From the NCBI GenBank assembly GCA_050157065.1, contig CP189573.1: a stretch of 64,000 nucleotides of DNA. One strand, written 5' to 3'. Position 1 is the first letter of the stretch; each line of letters opens with the position of its first letter. Positions 32,496 through 42,068 of this stretch are shown here, in pieces. The notes below the pieces were generated by a model. It was given only the letters and a program-made list of their open reading frames with translations. It searched no databases and had not been told where the DNA came from. The stretch is from Avipropionibacterium sp050157065 (lineage in GTDB: Bacteria > Actinomycetota > Actinomycetes > Propionibacteriales > Propionibacteriaceae). The position numbers were made by a program, and so were the translations under genes.

Positions 32496-34166
32496 GTGGA
32501 GCAGACGTCCGCAACGACAACTGGGGGGCCCGGTGACCGGGTGACCCTCGGCGACCTGATGGCCACCGACGAACACCTGACCGTGCTTCCGGCGGCCACC
32601 GGCACGCCCGATCCGTCGACCCCGGTGACCCGGATCCAACTGGACTCCCGTCGGGTCGGACCGGGCGAGGTCTGGGTGGCGCTGCCGGGGCAGCGCACCC
32701 ACGGTGCCCAGCACGCGGCACCGGCACTGGCCGCACCGGCCGTCGCGATCGTCACCGACCCGGCCGGAGCCGAGATCTTGGCGGCGGCCGGCGATCCGGT
32801 CGACGTGCCGGTGCTGGTGACCGACGACCCGCGCGGCACGATGGCCCGGTTCGCCGCGCGACTGCAGGGGCACCCCGCCGAGCGCCTGCTCACCTTCGGC
32901 ATGACCGGTACCACCGGCAAGACCACCACCACCTTCCTGCTGCAGGCGGCCCTGCGGGCGGCCGGCCACCGGGTGGGCCTGCTCGGCACCGTCGGGTTCC
33001 GGGTCGACGACCGGCCGCTGCCCGGGGTGGGCACCACCACCGTCACCACCCCGGAGTCGCCGGACCTGCAGGCCATCCTGACTGCCATGGTCGACGAGGG
33101 CGCCGACAGCCTGACGATGGAGGTGTCGTCCCACGCCCTGGCACTGCAACGGGTCGACGGCATCACCTTCGACGTCGCCGGGTTCACCAACCTGGGTGTC
33201 GACCACCTCGACTTCCACGGCGACGTCGCCTCGTACTTCGCGGTGAAGGCCACCCTGTTCACCCCCGAGCGTGCCCGTGCCGCGGTGATCAACATCGACG
33301 ACGAGTACGGCCGCGTGCTGGCAGGGAATCCCCAGCTTCCCTGTACCACGGTGAGTCTGGACGATCCCGAGGGCGCCGATGTCGGCGTGGTGGAGCAGCG
33401 GTACACCGACGCCGGCCGGGAGGTCACCTTCGCCGTCGACGGCCGCCGACTGACCGGCGTGGTGAGCCTGCCGGGGGAGCACAACGTCCGTAACGCGCTG
33501 CTGGCCCTGGGCATGCTCCATGCCGCCGCCCGGACCGGCCACGACATCGACCTGGCGGCGGCGGTCACCGGGTTCGCCGCGGCGGCCGTACCTGGGCGGA
33601 TGGAGACGGTCCCGTTGCCGGACCCGCCCCGGCGGAAGGGAACTGCGGTACGGCCCGCGCCCCGGGTGATCGTCGACTTCGCCCACACCGCACAGGCCGT
33701 CGCGGCCGCCGGGCGGGCCCTGGTGGTGCCGATCGGGGTCGCGATGAACCGTGGCTCGGCCGCCGGCCCGGTGGTGGTGGTCGTCGGTGCCGGGGGCGAC
33801 CGCGACCACGGCAAGCGGGGCCCGATCGGTGCCGCAGCGGCCGGTGCGGGGGACATCGTCGTGGTCACCGACGACAACCCGCGCTCGGAGGACCCGGCGG
33901 TGATCCGCGGCGAGGTGCTGGCCGGTGCGCAGCAGGCGATCGACGCCGGCGCGCGGGCCACCCGGGCCGTCGACGGCGGCGACCGCCGGGCCGCCATCCG
34001 GATCGCGCTCGAGCTCGCCACCCCGGCCGACGCCGCTCCCGGGACCGTCCTGCTGCTCGGCCGCGGTCACGAGACCCACCAGGAGACCGCGACCGGCCGC
34101 GAACCCTTCTCCGACGGCGCCGAGGCCGTCGCACAGTGGCAGGCGATCACGGGGGCGAAACGATGA
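32496..34166 (+). CDS. murE: UDP-MurNAc-L-Ala-D-Glu:diaminopimelate ligase MurE
   Basis: A 556-residue Mur ligase that adds the third stem residue. DSRRVGPGEVWVALPG opens the UMAG-binding domain. The ATP loop is GMTGTTGKTTTTF near 135. HALALQRVDGI and the C-terminal FAHTAQAV are typical. DDNPRSEDP near 460 carries the DNPR motif of diaminopimelate-adding enzymes (Lys enzymes differ). GTG 32496 is chosen by the TAGCGT box 7 nt upstream; an in-frame GTG at 32487 overlaps that box. Coupled to murF by an ATGA overlap. Confidence 0.93.
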   Translation: MEQTSATTTGGPGDRVTLGDLMATDEHLTVLPAATGTPDPSTPVTRIQLDSRRVGPGEVWVALPGQRTHGAQHAAPALAAPAVAIVTDPAGAEILAAAGDPVDVPVLVTDDPRGTMARFAARLQGHPAERLLTFGMTGTTGKTTTTFLLQAALRAAGHRVGLLGTVGFRVDDRPLPGVGTTTVTTPESPDLQAILTAMVDEGADSLTMEVSSHALALQRVDGITFDVAGFTNLGVDHLDFHGDVASYFAVKATLFTPERARAAVINIDDEYGRVLAGNPQLPCTTVSLDDPEGADVGVVEQRYTDAGREVTFAVDGRRLTGVVSLPGEHNVRNALLALGMLHAAARTGHDIDLAAAVTGFAAAAVPGRMETVPLPDPPRRKGTAVRPAPRVIVDFAHTAQAVAAAGRALVVPIGVAMNRGSAAGPVVVVVGAGGDRDHGKRGPIGAAAAGAGDIVVVTDDNPRSEDPAVIRGEVLAGAQQAIDAGARATRAVDGGDRRAAIRIALELATPADAAPGTVLLLGRGHETHQETATGREPFSDGAEAVAQWQAITGAKR

Positions 34167-35638
34167 GGCCGATGACTCGGGCCGCGCTGGCCGAGGCCGT
34201 CGGCGGAGACCTGGTCGGACCCGATCCCGACGCGCTGGTGGGGCCGGACGTGGTCCGCGACTCCCGCGACGTCACCCCCGGTGCGGTGTTCTGCGCCATC
34301 GTCGGGGAACGCGTCGACGGGCATCGGTTCGTCGCCCCGACGTTTTCCTCCGGTGCGGGTACGGCCCTGGTCGAGCGGGACCGCTGGCCGGCGACCGGGG
34401 AGCAGGCCGACCTGCCGGTCGTCCGGGTCGCCGACGTCCCGACCGCGCTGGGCCGGCTGGGCCGCCACGTCGTCGACGACGCCAAGCACCACGGCCTGGC
34501 CGTGGTCGCGATCACCGGATCGATGGGGAAGACCTCCACCAAGGACCTGCTCGGCCAGTTGCTGGCCGCGGCCGGCCCCACGGTCGCACCGGAGAACTCC
34601 TTCAACAACGAGATCGGGGTGCCGCTCACCGCGACCCGGATCGACGACCGGACCCGCTTCCTGGTCAGCGAGATGGGCGCCCGCGGGATCGGCCACATCG
34701 CCGACCTGTGCGCCCTCGTCCCACCCGACATCGGGGTGGTGCTCAACGTCGCCCACGCCCACCTCGGCGAGTTCGGCAGCCAGGCCGCGATCGCCCGGGC
34801 GAAGGGCGAACTCGTCGAGGCGGCCGGCCGGTGGGCGGTGCTGAACGCCGACGACCCGTTGGTGCTGGCGATGCGGGACCGCACCGCGGCACGGGTGATC
34901 ACCTTCTCGGTCGACCCGGACACCGAACCGGTCGGGGACGCGGCCTGGGCTGCCGACCTGCAGCCCGACGAATGGGGCCGGTACCGGTTCACCGTCCACC
35001 TCCGGCTCGACGGACACCATCACCGGGGGACGGCGGCGCTCGGGGTCCCCGGCCGACACAACGTCGCCAACGCGATGGCCGCCGCGGCGGCGGCACTGGT
35101 CGCCGGCGTCCCGCCCGAGTTGATCACCACCACCCTCGACGGGGCGCAGGTGACCTCCCAGTGGCGGATGGCGCTGACCGAGCTGGCCGACACCACGATG
35201 GTGCTGAACGACGCGTACAACGCCAACCCCGACGCCGTGCTGGCCGCACTCGACACCGCGGCCCAGATGGCCGGTGGCAACGGCCGTCGGCTCGGCGTCG
35301 TGCTCGGCGACATGTTGGAGCTGGGCGAGGAGTCCGCCACCGAGCACCACCGGGTCGGGGCGGCCGTGGCGACCGCCGGGGCCTCGTGGGCGTTGTTCGT
35401 CGGGGACCTGGCCGACGAGTTCGCCACCGGCGCACGTACGGCCGGGCTGGCCGACGAACAGGTCGTGGTGGCACCGGATGCGGCCACCGCCGCCGACCGG
35501 TTGGTCGCCCCCGGGTCGCCGCTCGCCGCCGGTGACGTGGTGTTGGTGAAGGGTTCGCGCGGGGTGGCGTTGGAGCAGGTGGCTGCCGCGCTGGAGTCGG
35601 TCAGGGGAGCGGCCGAGCGGGCTGGGGGGACTCGATGA
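34163..35638 (+). CDS. murF: UDP-MurNAc-tripeptide:D-Ala-D-Ala ligase MurF
   Basis: A 491-residue ligase that adds D-Ala-D-Ala to complete the pentapeptide. DSRDVTPGAVFCAIVGERVDGH, the ATP loop ITGSMGKTSTKD near 118, ENSFNNEIGVPLT, the EMGARGIGHI motif and LNDAYNANPDA are all family hallmarks. ATG 34163 overlaps the murE stop and its own stop overlaps mraY (both ATGA). No ddl gene is in the window. Confidence 0.95.
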   Translation: MRPMTRAALAEAVGGDLVGPDPDALVGPDVVRDSRDVTPGAVFCAIVGERVDGHRFVAPTFSSGAGTALVERDRWPATGEQADLPVVRVADVPTALGRLGRHVVDDAKHHGLAVVAITGSMGKTSTKDLLGQLLAAAGPTVAPENSFNNEIGVPLTATRIDDRTRFLVSEMGARGIGHIADLCALVPPDIGVVLNVAHAHLGEFGSQAAIARAKGELVEAAGRWAVLNADDPLVLAMRDRTAARVITFSVDPDTEPVGDAAWAADLQPDEWGRYRFTVHLRLDGHHHRGTAALGVPGRHNVANAMAAAAAALVAGVPPELITTTLDGAQVTSQWRMALTELADTTMVLNDAYNANPDAVLAALDTAAQMAGGNGRRLGVVLGDMLELGEESATEHHRVGAAVATAGASWALFVGDLADEFATGARTAGLADEQVVVAPDAATAADRLVAPGSPLAAGDVVLVKGSRGVALEQVAAALESVRGAAERAGGTR

Positions 35639-36735
35639 TCACGATCGTGCTGGCGGGGGTGATCGCCCTGCTCGGGACGCTCTTCGGCACTCGGCTGGCC
35701 ATCGCCTTCCTGGTCAGGAAGGGGTACGGCCAGCTGATCCGTGACGACGGCCCCACCTCCCACCACACCAAGCGCGGCACCCCCACCATGGGCGGCATCG
35801 TGATCGTGCTGTCGGTGCTGGTGGCGTACGTGCTGTCGCACCTGATCACGATGGCCCCGCCGCGGATGTCGGCGATCCTGATCTTGTTCCTACTCGTCGG
35901 GCTCGGCCTGGTCGGCTTCCTCGACGACTGGATCAAGATCTCCAAGCAACGCTCACTCGGCCTGCGCAGCAAGGCGAAACTGGCCGGCCAGGTGTCGGTC
36001 GGGCTCGCGTTCGCCTGGCTCAGCTTCCAGTTCCCCGACGAGCGCAGTGGGCCCGCCTTCTACGAGCCGTTCGGTGGCATCACCCCGGCCTCCCCGGCGA
36101 TCTCGTTCCTGCGCGACATCCCGCCCCTGGTGCTGCCGATCTTCCTCGCCATCCCGTGGTTGATGCTGCTGATCGCCGCGGCCAGCAACGGGATGAACCT
36201 CACCGACGGCCTGGACGGACTGGCCGCCGGGGCCTCGGTGATGGTGTTCGGCGCCTACACCTTGGTCAACATCTGGCAGTACAACCAGTCCTGTGCCTAC
36301 TTCGACGTCGCCGGCCCGAAGTGCTACGAGGTCAGGGATCCGCACGACCTGGCCGTGGTCGCGGTGTCACTGGCGGGGGCCTGTTTCGGCTTCCTGTGGT
36401 GGAACTGCCAGCCCGCCAAGATCTTCATGGGCGACACCGGCTCGTTGTCGCTGGGCGGGGCGATGGCCGGGATGGCGATCTACACCCGCACCGAGCTGTT
36501 GCTGCTGATCATCGGCGGCCTTTTCGTGATCAACACCTTGTCGGTGATCCTGCAGGTGTCGTTCTTCCGCGTCACCGGCGGCAAACGGCTGTTCCCGATG
36601 GCGCCGTTGCACCACACCTTCGAACTGCGGGGGTGGGCCGAGTCGACGGTGGTGATCAGGTTCTGGATCATCGCCGGCCTGTTCGTGGCGGCCGGGTTGG
36701 CGCTGTTCTACGCGGAGTGGGTGACCGGACGATGA
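35635..36735 (+). CDS. mraY: Phospho-MurNAc-pentapeptide transferase MraY
   Basis: A 366-residue integral membrane enzyme with about ten TM helices that makes lipid I on undecaprenyl phosphate. Conserved loops: KRGTPTMGGI, the Asp pair in GFLDDWIKI, NGMNLTDGLDGLAAG, FMGDTGSLSLGG, and the His-rich PLHHTFELRGWAE. ATG 35635 overlaps the murF stop; the end overlaps murD (ATGA). Confidence 0.96.
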   Translation: MITIVLAGVIALLGTLFGTRLAIAFLVRKGYGQLIRDDGPTSHHTKRGTPTMGGIVIVLSVLVAYVLSHLITMAPPRMSAILILFLLVGLGLVGFLDDWIKISKQRSLGLRSKAKLAGQVSVGLAFAWLSFQFPDERSGPAFYEPFGGITPASPAISFLRDIPPLVLPIFLAIPWLMLLIAAASNGMNLTDGLDGLAAGASVMVFGAYTLVNIWQYNQSCAYFDVAGPKCYEVRDPHDLAVVAVSLAGACFGFLWWNCQPAKIFMGDTGSLSLGGAMAGMAIYTRTELLLLIIGGLFVINTLSVILQVSFFRVTGGKRLFPMAPLHHTFELRGWAESTVVIRFWIIAGLFVAAGLALFYAEWVTGR

Positions 36736-38291
36736 CGACGAAGGACTTCCTGACCGGCGAACGGCCGACCGCCGACGCCGACTCGGACTGGTCGCAGGTG
36801 AAGGCGCTGGTGGTCGGGCTCGGTGTCTCCGGGTTCGCCGCGGCCGACGGACTGCTCGAGTTCGACGCGGCGGTGGAGGTGGTCGAGGACCGTGACGACG
36901 ACGGCACCACCGAACGCGGCACCCTGTTGGAGACCCTCGGTGCGACGGTCCGGCTCGGCGCCGGCGCGACCACGGCGGCGTTGCCCGACGACATCGACCT
37001 GGTGGTCACCTCACCCGGCCTGTCGCCGACCTTCCCGCTGCTCGCCGAGGCCGCCGCCCGGGGCGTCCCGATCTGGGGCGAACCCGAGCTGGCATGGCGG
37101 CTCAGCGGACCCGATCCTCGCCGGACCGACACCGATCGGCGACGTACCCCGTGGCTGGTGGTGACCGGCACGAACGGCAAGACCACCACGGTGCAGATGC
37201 TTGCCGCGATGCTCACCGCCGCCGGGCTGCGGACCGCTGCGGTCGGCAACGTGGGCCGGCCCGTGATGGAGACCGTGCTCGACCCGGAGCCGTACGACGT
37301 GCTGGCGGTCGAGCTGTCCAGCTTCCAACTGCACTGGTCCAACAGCCTGCAGCCGCACTCGTCGGCGGTGCTGAACGTCCACCCCGACCACCTGGAGTGG
37401 TACGCCGCGGCGCCGGGTGCCGACACCGACCCGATGGCGGCCTACGTCGCCGACAAGGCGTTGGCGTACGAACGGGTCACGCACTCGTGCGTCTACAACG
37501 TCGCCGACCCGCGCACCGAGGAGCTGGTCGCCGAGGCCGACGTCGTCGAGGGGGCCCGCGCGATCGGGTTCACCCTCGGCACGCCCGGGATGTCGATGCT
37601 GGGGGTGGTCGACGACCTGCTGGTCGACCGCGCCTTCGTCGAACAGCGCCGCACCTCGGCGATGGAGCTGGCCGCCGTCGCCGACGTCACCCCGAACGCA
37701 CCGCACAACGTCGCCAACGCACTCGCCGCCGCGGCGCTCGCCCGGTCGTACGGGGTCCGCCCGACCGCGGTCCACGACGGCCTCCGCTCCGTCGAGCTCG
37801 GCGGCCACCGGATCGCGGAGGTGGCCACCGTCGCCGGGGTCCGCTACGTCGACGACTCCAAGGCCACCAACCCGCACGCGGCGCTGGCATCACTGCAGGC
37901 GTACGACCACGTCGTCTGGATCGCCGGCGGCCAGGCCAAGGGCACCAGCTTCGACGACCTGGTCGCCACGGTCGGTGACCGGCTGCGCGGGGTGGTGCTG
38001 TTCGGCGTCGATCGGCACGTGATCGCCGACGCGCTGGCCCGACACGCGCCGGAGGTCCCGACCCAGATGATCAACTCGACCGACACTGGGACCATGGCGC
38101 GCGTGGTCGAGGCCGCAGCGCGCCTGGCACGGACCGACGACGTGGTGCTGTTGGCGCCGGGATGTGCCAGCAAGGACATGTACGACAGCTACGCCGCCCG
38201 GGGGGACGCGTTCGCCGAAGCCGTCCGTCGGCGCCGGGTGGGAGACGACTCCGTGGTAGACGACGTAGTGGGAGAGGAGAAGGAGCAGTAG
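36732..38291 (+). CDS. murD: UDP-MurNAc-L-Ala:D-Glu ligase MurD
   Basis: A 519-residue Mur ligase that adds D-Glu. VVGLGVSGFAAADGL forms the nucleotide fold, TSPGLSP follows, the ATP loop is VTGTNGKTTTV near 149, then NVGRPV, LSSFQLHW, VDDSKATNPHA and IAGGQAKG, and LLAPGCASKDMYDSY near the C-terminus. An extra acidic tail (VVDDVVGEEKEQ) extends the normal end by about 15 residues. The TAG stop shares one base with the ftsW GTG. Confidence 0.95.
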   Translation: MTTKDFLTGERPTADADSDWSQVKALVVGLGVSGFAAADGLLEFDAAVEVVEDRDDDGTTERGTLLETLGATVRLGAGATTAALPDDIDLVVTSPGLSPTFPLLAEAAARGVPIWGEPELAWRLSGPDPRRTDTDRRRTPWLVVTGTNGKTTTVQMLAAMLTAAGLRTAAVGNVGRPVMETVLDPEPYDVLAVELSSFQLHWSNSLQPHSSAVLNVHPDHLEWYAAAPGADTDPMAAYVADKALAYERVTHSCVYNVADPRTEELVAEADVVEGARAIGFTLGTPGMSMLGVVDDLLVDRAFVEQRRTSAMELAAVADVTPNAPHNVANALAAAALARSYGVRPTAVHDGLRSVELGGHRIAEVATVAGVRYVDDSKATNPHAALASLQAYDHVVWIAGGQAKGTSFDDLVATVGDRLRGVVLFGVDRHVIADALARHAPEVPTQMINSTDTGTMARVVEAAARLARTDDVVLLAPGCASKDMYDSYAARGDAFAEAVRRRRVGDDSVVDDVVGEEKEQ

Positions 38292-39553
38292 TGGCCATCA
38301 CGACCTCCGACGACACCCGCACCGCCGGTGCCCGGGTGAGTTCGGCGGCCCTGCTGGGTCACCTCCGCTCCGCCCTCGAACGCCCGATGGCCAGCCACCA
38401 CCTGGTGACGGCCGCCAGCGGACTGCTGCTCGCCCTCGGCATGATGATGGTGCTGTCGTCGTCCAGCGTGTACGCCTACGTCAACTTCGGCGGCGACTCG
38501 TACTATTTCGTGAAGCGGCAGATCGTCTTCCTGGCACTCGGCCTGCCGATGGCGTGGGTGCTGTCGCGGATGAAGCTCGGTGCCCTGCGCGTGCTGGGCT
38601 GGCTCGCCCTGTTCGGCTCGATGCTACTGCTGGTGCTGACCTACACCCCGCTCGGTGTCAACGTGAACGGCAACCGGAACTGGCTCGAGCTCGGCACGTC
38701 GTTCCTGCGGCTGCAACCGTCCGAGTTCGCCAAGGTCGCCATCGTGCTGTGGGGGGCCGACGTGTTGGCCCGCAAGGAGAAGCTGCTCGACCAGCCCAAG
38801 CACCTGGTGCTGCCCTACCTGCCGATGACCATGCTGCTGGCGCTGCTGGTGATGTTCCAGGGCGACCTGGGTACGGCGATGGTGCTGGTCGCGATCATCC
38901 TCGGCGTGCTGTGGATGGTCGGCGCCCCGAAGCGCATCTTCGCCGCGTTGCTGCTGGCCGGCGTCGCCGCGGTCGGATTCATGGTGGTGCGCAGTCCCAA
39001 CCGGGTCGACCGCTTCCTCGGCTTCCTCAACCCCGAGGCCGACCGGCTCGGCGTCAACATGCAACCCAGCATCGGCATCGAGGCGATCGCCTCCGGCGGT
39101 TGGTGGGGACTCGGCCTGGGCGCCAGCCGACAGAAGTGGGGCAGCCTGCGGGAGGCCCACACCGACTACGTGTTCGCCGTGATCGCCGAGGAGCTCGGCC
39201 TGTTCGGCAGTCTCGCGGTGCTGGCACTGTTCCTGGTGCTCGGCTACGCCGGCCTGCGGATCGCGCTCCGGTCGGACCTGCCGTTCTGCCGCTACCTGGC
39301 GGTCGGGGTGACCACCTGGTTCATGTTCCAGGCGTTGATCAACCTGGCCGTGGTGCTGCGGCTCGGGCCGGTGATGGGCGTACCGCTGCCGATGGTGTCG
39401 TACGGCGGGTCGGCACTGTTGGCGAACCTGATCGCACTCGGCCTGCTGCTCGCCTGCGCCCGGAACGAGCCGGCGGCCCGTGAGGTGCTGACCGGCCGCC
39501 GGAACCGGCAGTCCAAGCCGCGGCTGACCACGGTCGTGGGGGGTCGGCCATGA
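38291..39553 (+). CDS. ftsW: Lipid II polymerase FtsW (SEDS family)
   Basis: A 420-residue membrane glycosyltransferase of the septum with about ten TM helices after a 40-residue cytosolic N-terminus. NGNRNWLELG and LQPSEFAK are the SEDS signature, and GDLGTAMVL, WWGLGLGASRQKWGSLREAHTDYVFAVIAEELG (in part) and PLPMVSYGGSAL complete it. GTG 38291 has GGAGAAGGAG just upstream inside murD. It works with FtsI and couples to murG by ATGA. Confidence 0.95.
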   Translation: MAITTSDDTRTAGARVSSAALLGHLRSALERPMASHHLVTAASGLLLALGMMMVLSSSSVYAYVNFGGDSYYFVKRQIVFLALGLPMAWVLSRMKLGALRVLGWLALFGSMLLLVLTYTPLGVNVNGNRNWLELGTSFLRLQPSEFAKVAIVLWGADVLARKEKLLDQPKHLVLPYLPMTMLLALLVMFQGDLGTAMVLVAIILGVLWMVGAPKRIFAALLLAGVAAVGFMVVRSPNRVDRFLGFLNPEADRLGVNMQPSIGIEAIASGGWWGLGLGASRQKWGSLREAHTDYVFAVIAEELGLFGSLAVLALFLVLGYAGLRIALRSDLPFCRYLAVGVTTWFMFQALINLAVVLRLGPVMGVPLPMVSYGGSALLANLIALGLLLACARNEPAAREVLTGRRNRQSKPRLTTVVGGRP

Positions 39554-40641
39554 CCGGGATCGTCTTCGCAGGAGGCGGTACGGCCGGCCACACCTCCCCG
39601 CTGATCGCCACCGCCCATGCCGTGGCCGAACTCGACCACGACGTACGGGTGACCGCCATCGGCACCGCGCGCGGGCTCGAGACGCGCGTGGTTCCGGCCG
39701 CCGGCCTGCCGCTGGAGTTGATCGACCCGGTGCCGATGCCGCGGCGCCCGTCCGGTGACCTGCTCAAGGTGCCGTTCCGGCTCCGGCGCGCGGTCAACCA
39801 GGCCAGGGACGTCCTGCGTGAGACCGAGGCGAAGGCCGTCGTCGGCTTCGGCGGGTACGTGGCGATGCCGGCCTACCTGGCCGCCCGGTCGCTGAAGCTG
39901 CCGATCGTGGTCCACGAACAGAACGCCGTACCGGGGCTGGCCAACAAGGTGGCGGCCCGGTTCGCCCGCCACGTCACCACCACCTTCCCCGACACCCCAC
40001 TGCCGGGGGCGACCATGGTCGGGCTGCCGGTGCGGCACGAGATCACCGAGCTCGACCGGGCCGACCGGCGTGACGACGCGATCCGCGCGTACGGACTGGA
40101 CCCGGCCCAGCCGGTACTACTGGTCTCCGGTGGTTCGCAGGGGGCACACAGCATCAACACCGCCGTCGCCGGCGCCCGGGACCGCCTGCTGGCCCGCGGG
40201 ATCTCGATCATCCACGTGCTCGGCCTGCGCAACATCAGCGAGGCCGACGTCGACATCGACGACGAGCAGTCGGGGGCGGGCTACCGTCCGGTCGGCTTCG
40301 TCGACGCGATGGCCGACGCGTACGCCGCTGCCGACCTGATGCTGTGCCGCTCCGGTGCCGGCACCGTCGTCGAGACCGCGGTCGTGGGACTGCCGGCGAT
40401 CTTCGTGCCGCTGCCGCACGGCAACGGCGAGCAGGCCCGCAACCTCGAGGTGCTGCTGGCGGCCGACGCCGGCGTCCAGCTCGTCGACGCGGAGTGCACC
40501 CCGGACCGCCTCGACACCCTGGTCGGCGAGTTGATCATGGATCGGACCCGTCTGGCCGGCATGTCGGAGCGGGCCCGGGACGCGGTGCCCGGGGACGCCG
40601 ACCGGCGGCTCGCGGAGTTGATCATGTCGGTGATCAACTGA
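39550..40641 (+). CDS. murG: MurG N-acetylglucosaminyltransferase
   Basis: A 363-residue GT28 peripheral membrane enzyme that converts lipid I to lipid II. The N-terminal glycine loop VFAGGGTAGHTSPLIA, GFGGYVAMPA, VHEQNAVPGLANK, LLVSGGSQGAHSIN and the sugar-nucleotide site DLMLCRSGAGTVVETAVVGLPAIFVPLPHG (in part) are present. ATG 39550 overlaps the ftsW stop; murC begins on the last base of its stop. Confidence 0.96.
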   Translation: MTGIVFAGGGTAGHTSPLIATAHAVAELDHDVRVTAIGTARGLETRVVPAAGLPLELIDPVPMPRRPSGDLLKVPFRLRRAVNQARDVLRETEAKAVVGFGGYVAMPAYLAARSLKLPIVVHEQNAVPGLANKVAARFARHVTTTFPDTPLPGATMVGLPVRHEITELDRADRRDDAIRAYGLDPAQPVLLVSGGSQGAHSINTAVAGARDRLLARGISIIHVLGLRNISEADVDIDDEQSGAGYRPVGFVDAMADAYAAADLMLCRSGAGTVVETAVVGLPAIFVPLPHGNGEQARNLEVLLAADAGVQLVDAECTPDRLDTLVGELIMDRTRLAGMSERARDAVPGDADRRLAELIMSVIN

Positions 40642-42068
40642 TGCCGCTCATTCCTTCGGTCGAGGTGCCCACCGCTGCCGAGCTCGGTCGGGTCCACCTG
40701 ATCGCGATCGGTGGCTCCAGCATGTCGGGGGTCGCCCGACTGCTGGCCGGGCTGGGCCATCAGGTGTCCGGCTCCGACCAGGCCGACTCGCCGGTGCTGG
40801 CCGAGCTGGGTGCCCTCGGCATCACGACCCACGTCGGCCACGACGCCGACCAGGTCGCCGACGTCGACACCGTGGTGGTCAGCAGTGCGATCCGCGAGGA
40901 CAACCCCGAACTGGTGGCGGCCCGGGAGCGGGGACTGCCGGTGCTGCACCGTAGTACCGCGATCGCCGCGATCCTGGGCACCCGCCGGTCGTTCGTGCCG
41001 ATCTCGGTCAGCGGTACCCACGGCAAGACCACCACCTCGGCCTGGCTCGCGGTCACCCTGGCCGCCCTGGGGCGCGACCCGTCGTACCTGGTCGGTGCCC
41101 CGATCGCGGCCAACCGGGTCACCCGGCCCGACACCGCGGCCCACCTCGGCAAGGGCCCCGACTTCGTGATCGAGGCCGACGAGTCCGACGGCACATTCCT
41201 TCAGTACCCGACGCAGATTGCGGTGGTGACCAACGTCGAGGCCGACCACCTGGACAACTGGGGGACCGCCGAGGCGTACGCGGCCGGCTTCGACGACTTC
41301 GTCACCGGACCGACGGTCCGGCTCGCCGTGATCAACATCGACGACCCGGGAGCGGCCGCACTGGCCGAACGGGTGGCCGACCGGGTCGAGGTGATCACGT
41401 ACGGTCAGGCCCCGACCGCCGACGTCCGGCTCACCGACTGTGTCCTCGGTGCCGACCGGAGCACGGCGATGCTGCGGCACGGCGAGGCGGGCGGCCCGCT
41501 CCGGATCGGCCTGCTGGGGCAACACAACCTGAGCAACGCGGCCGCCGTGTACGCGGTGTGCGTCGGCCTCGGCATCGACGATGCGCCCGTCCGCAAGGCG
41601 ATCGAACGGTTCACCGGCACCTCCCGCCGGTTCCAGCGGATCGGTGAGGTCCACCAGGTCCGGGTGTACGACGACTACGCCCACAACCCGTCGAAGGTGC
41701 GGGCAGCGATCAGTGCGGGTCGGGCCGCGGTGGGTCGGGGGCGGTTGGTGGTGTGCTTCCAGCCGCACCTGTACTCGCGGACCCGCGACTTCGCCGACCA
41801 GTTCGCCGAGGCCCTGTCAGGTGCCGACGAGGTCGTGGTGACCGACGTGTACCCGGCCCGCGAGGACCCGATCCCCGGCGTCACCGGCGAACTGATCGCC
41901 AAGGGGGTCCGCACCGCCCGCGGCCGCACCGCACACTACGTCCCCGGTCTCGACGAGGCCGCCGCCACCACCGCCCGGCTCGCCCGACCGTGGGACCTGG
42001 TGATGACGATCGGCGCCGGCTCCGTCACCCGCATCGCCCCGGTGATCCTGGCGACCCTGGAGGGCTGA
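40641..42068 (+). CDS. murC: UDP-MurNAc:L-Ala ligase MurC
   Basis: A 475-residue Mur ligase, first in the peptide-adding series. HLIAIGGSSMSGVARLL shows the nucleotide fold, followed by SGSDQADSP, the ATP loop VSGTHGKTTTSAW near 122, EADESDGTFLQY, VTNVEADHLDNW, and the C-terminal VYDDYAHNPSKVRAA and FQPHLYSRT. The ATG shares a base with the murG stop (TGATG); ftsQ starts the same way. Confidence 0.95.
   Translation: MPLIPSVEVPTAAELGRVHLIAIGGSSMSGVARLLAGLGHQVSGSDQADSPVLAELGALGITTHVGHDADQVADVDTVVVSSAIREDNPELVAARERGLPVLHRSTAIAAILGTRRSFVPISVSGTHGKTTTSAWLAVTLAALGRDPSYLVGAPIAANRVTRPDTAAHLGKGPDFVIEADESDGTFLQYPTQIAVVTNVEADHLDNWGTAEAYAAGFDDFVTGPTVRLAVINIDDPGAAALAERVADRVEVITYGQAPTADVRLTDCVLGADRSTAMLRHGEAGGPLRIGLLGQHNLSNAAAVYAVCVGLGIDDAPVRKAIERFTGTSRRFQRIGEVHQVRVYDDYAHNPSKVRAAISAGRAAVGRGRLVVCFQPHLYSRTRDFADQFAEALSGADEVVVTDVYPAREDPIPGVTGELIAKGVRTARGRTAHYVPGLDEAAATTARLARPWDLVMTIGAGSVTRIAPVILATLEG

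Noticed and set aside
30648..34079. Minus-strand ORF of 1143 codons opposite ftsI and murE
   Set aside because: A high-GC antisense shadow: its composition is Gly/His/Arg/Asp-rich with no family motif, while the plus strand carries intact ftsI and murE motifs.
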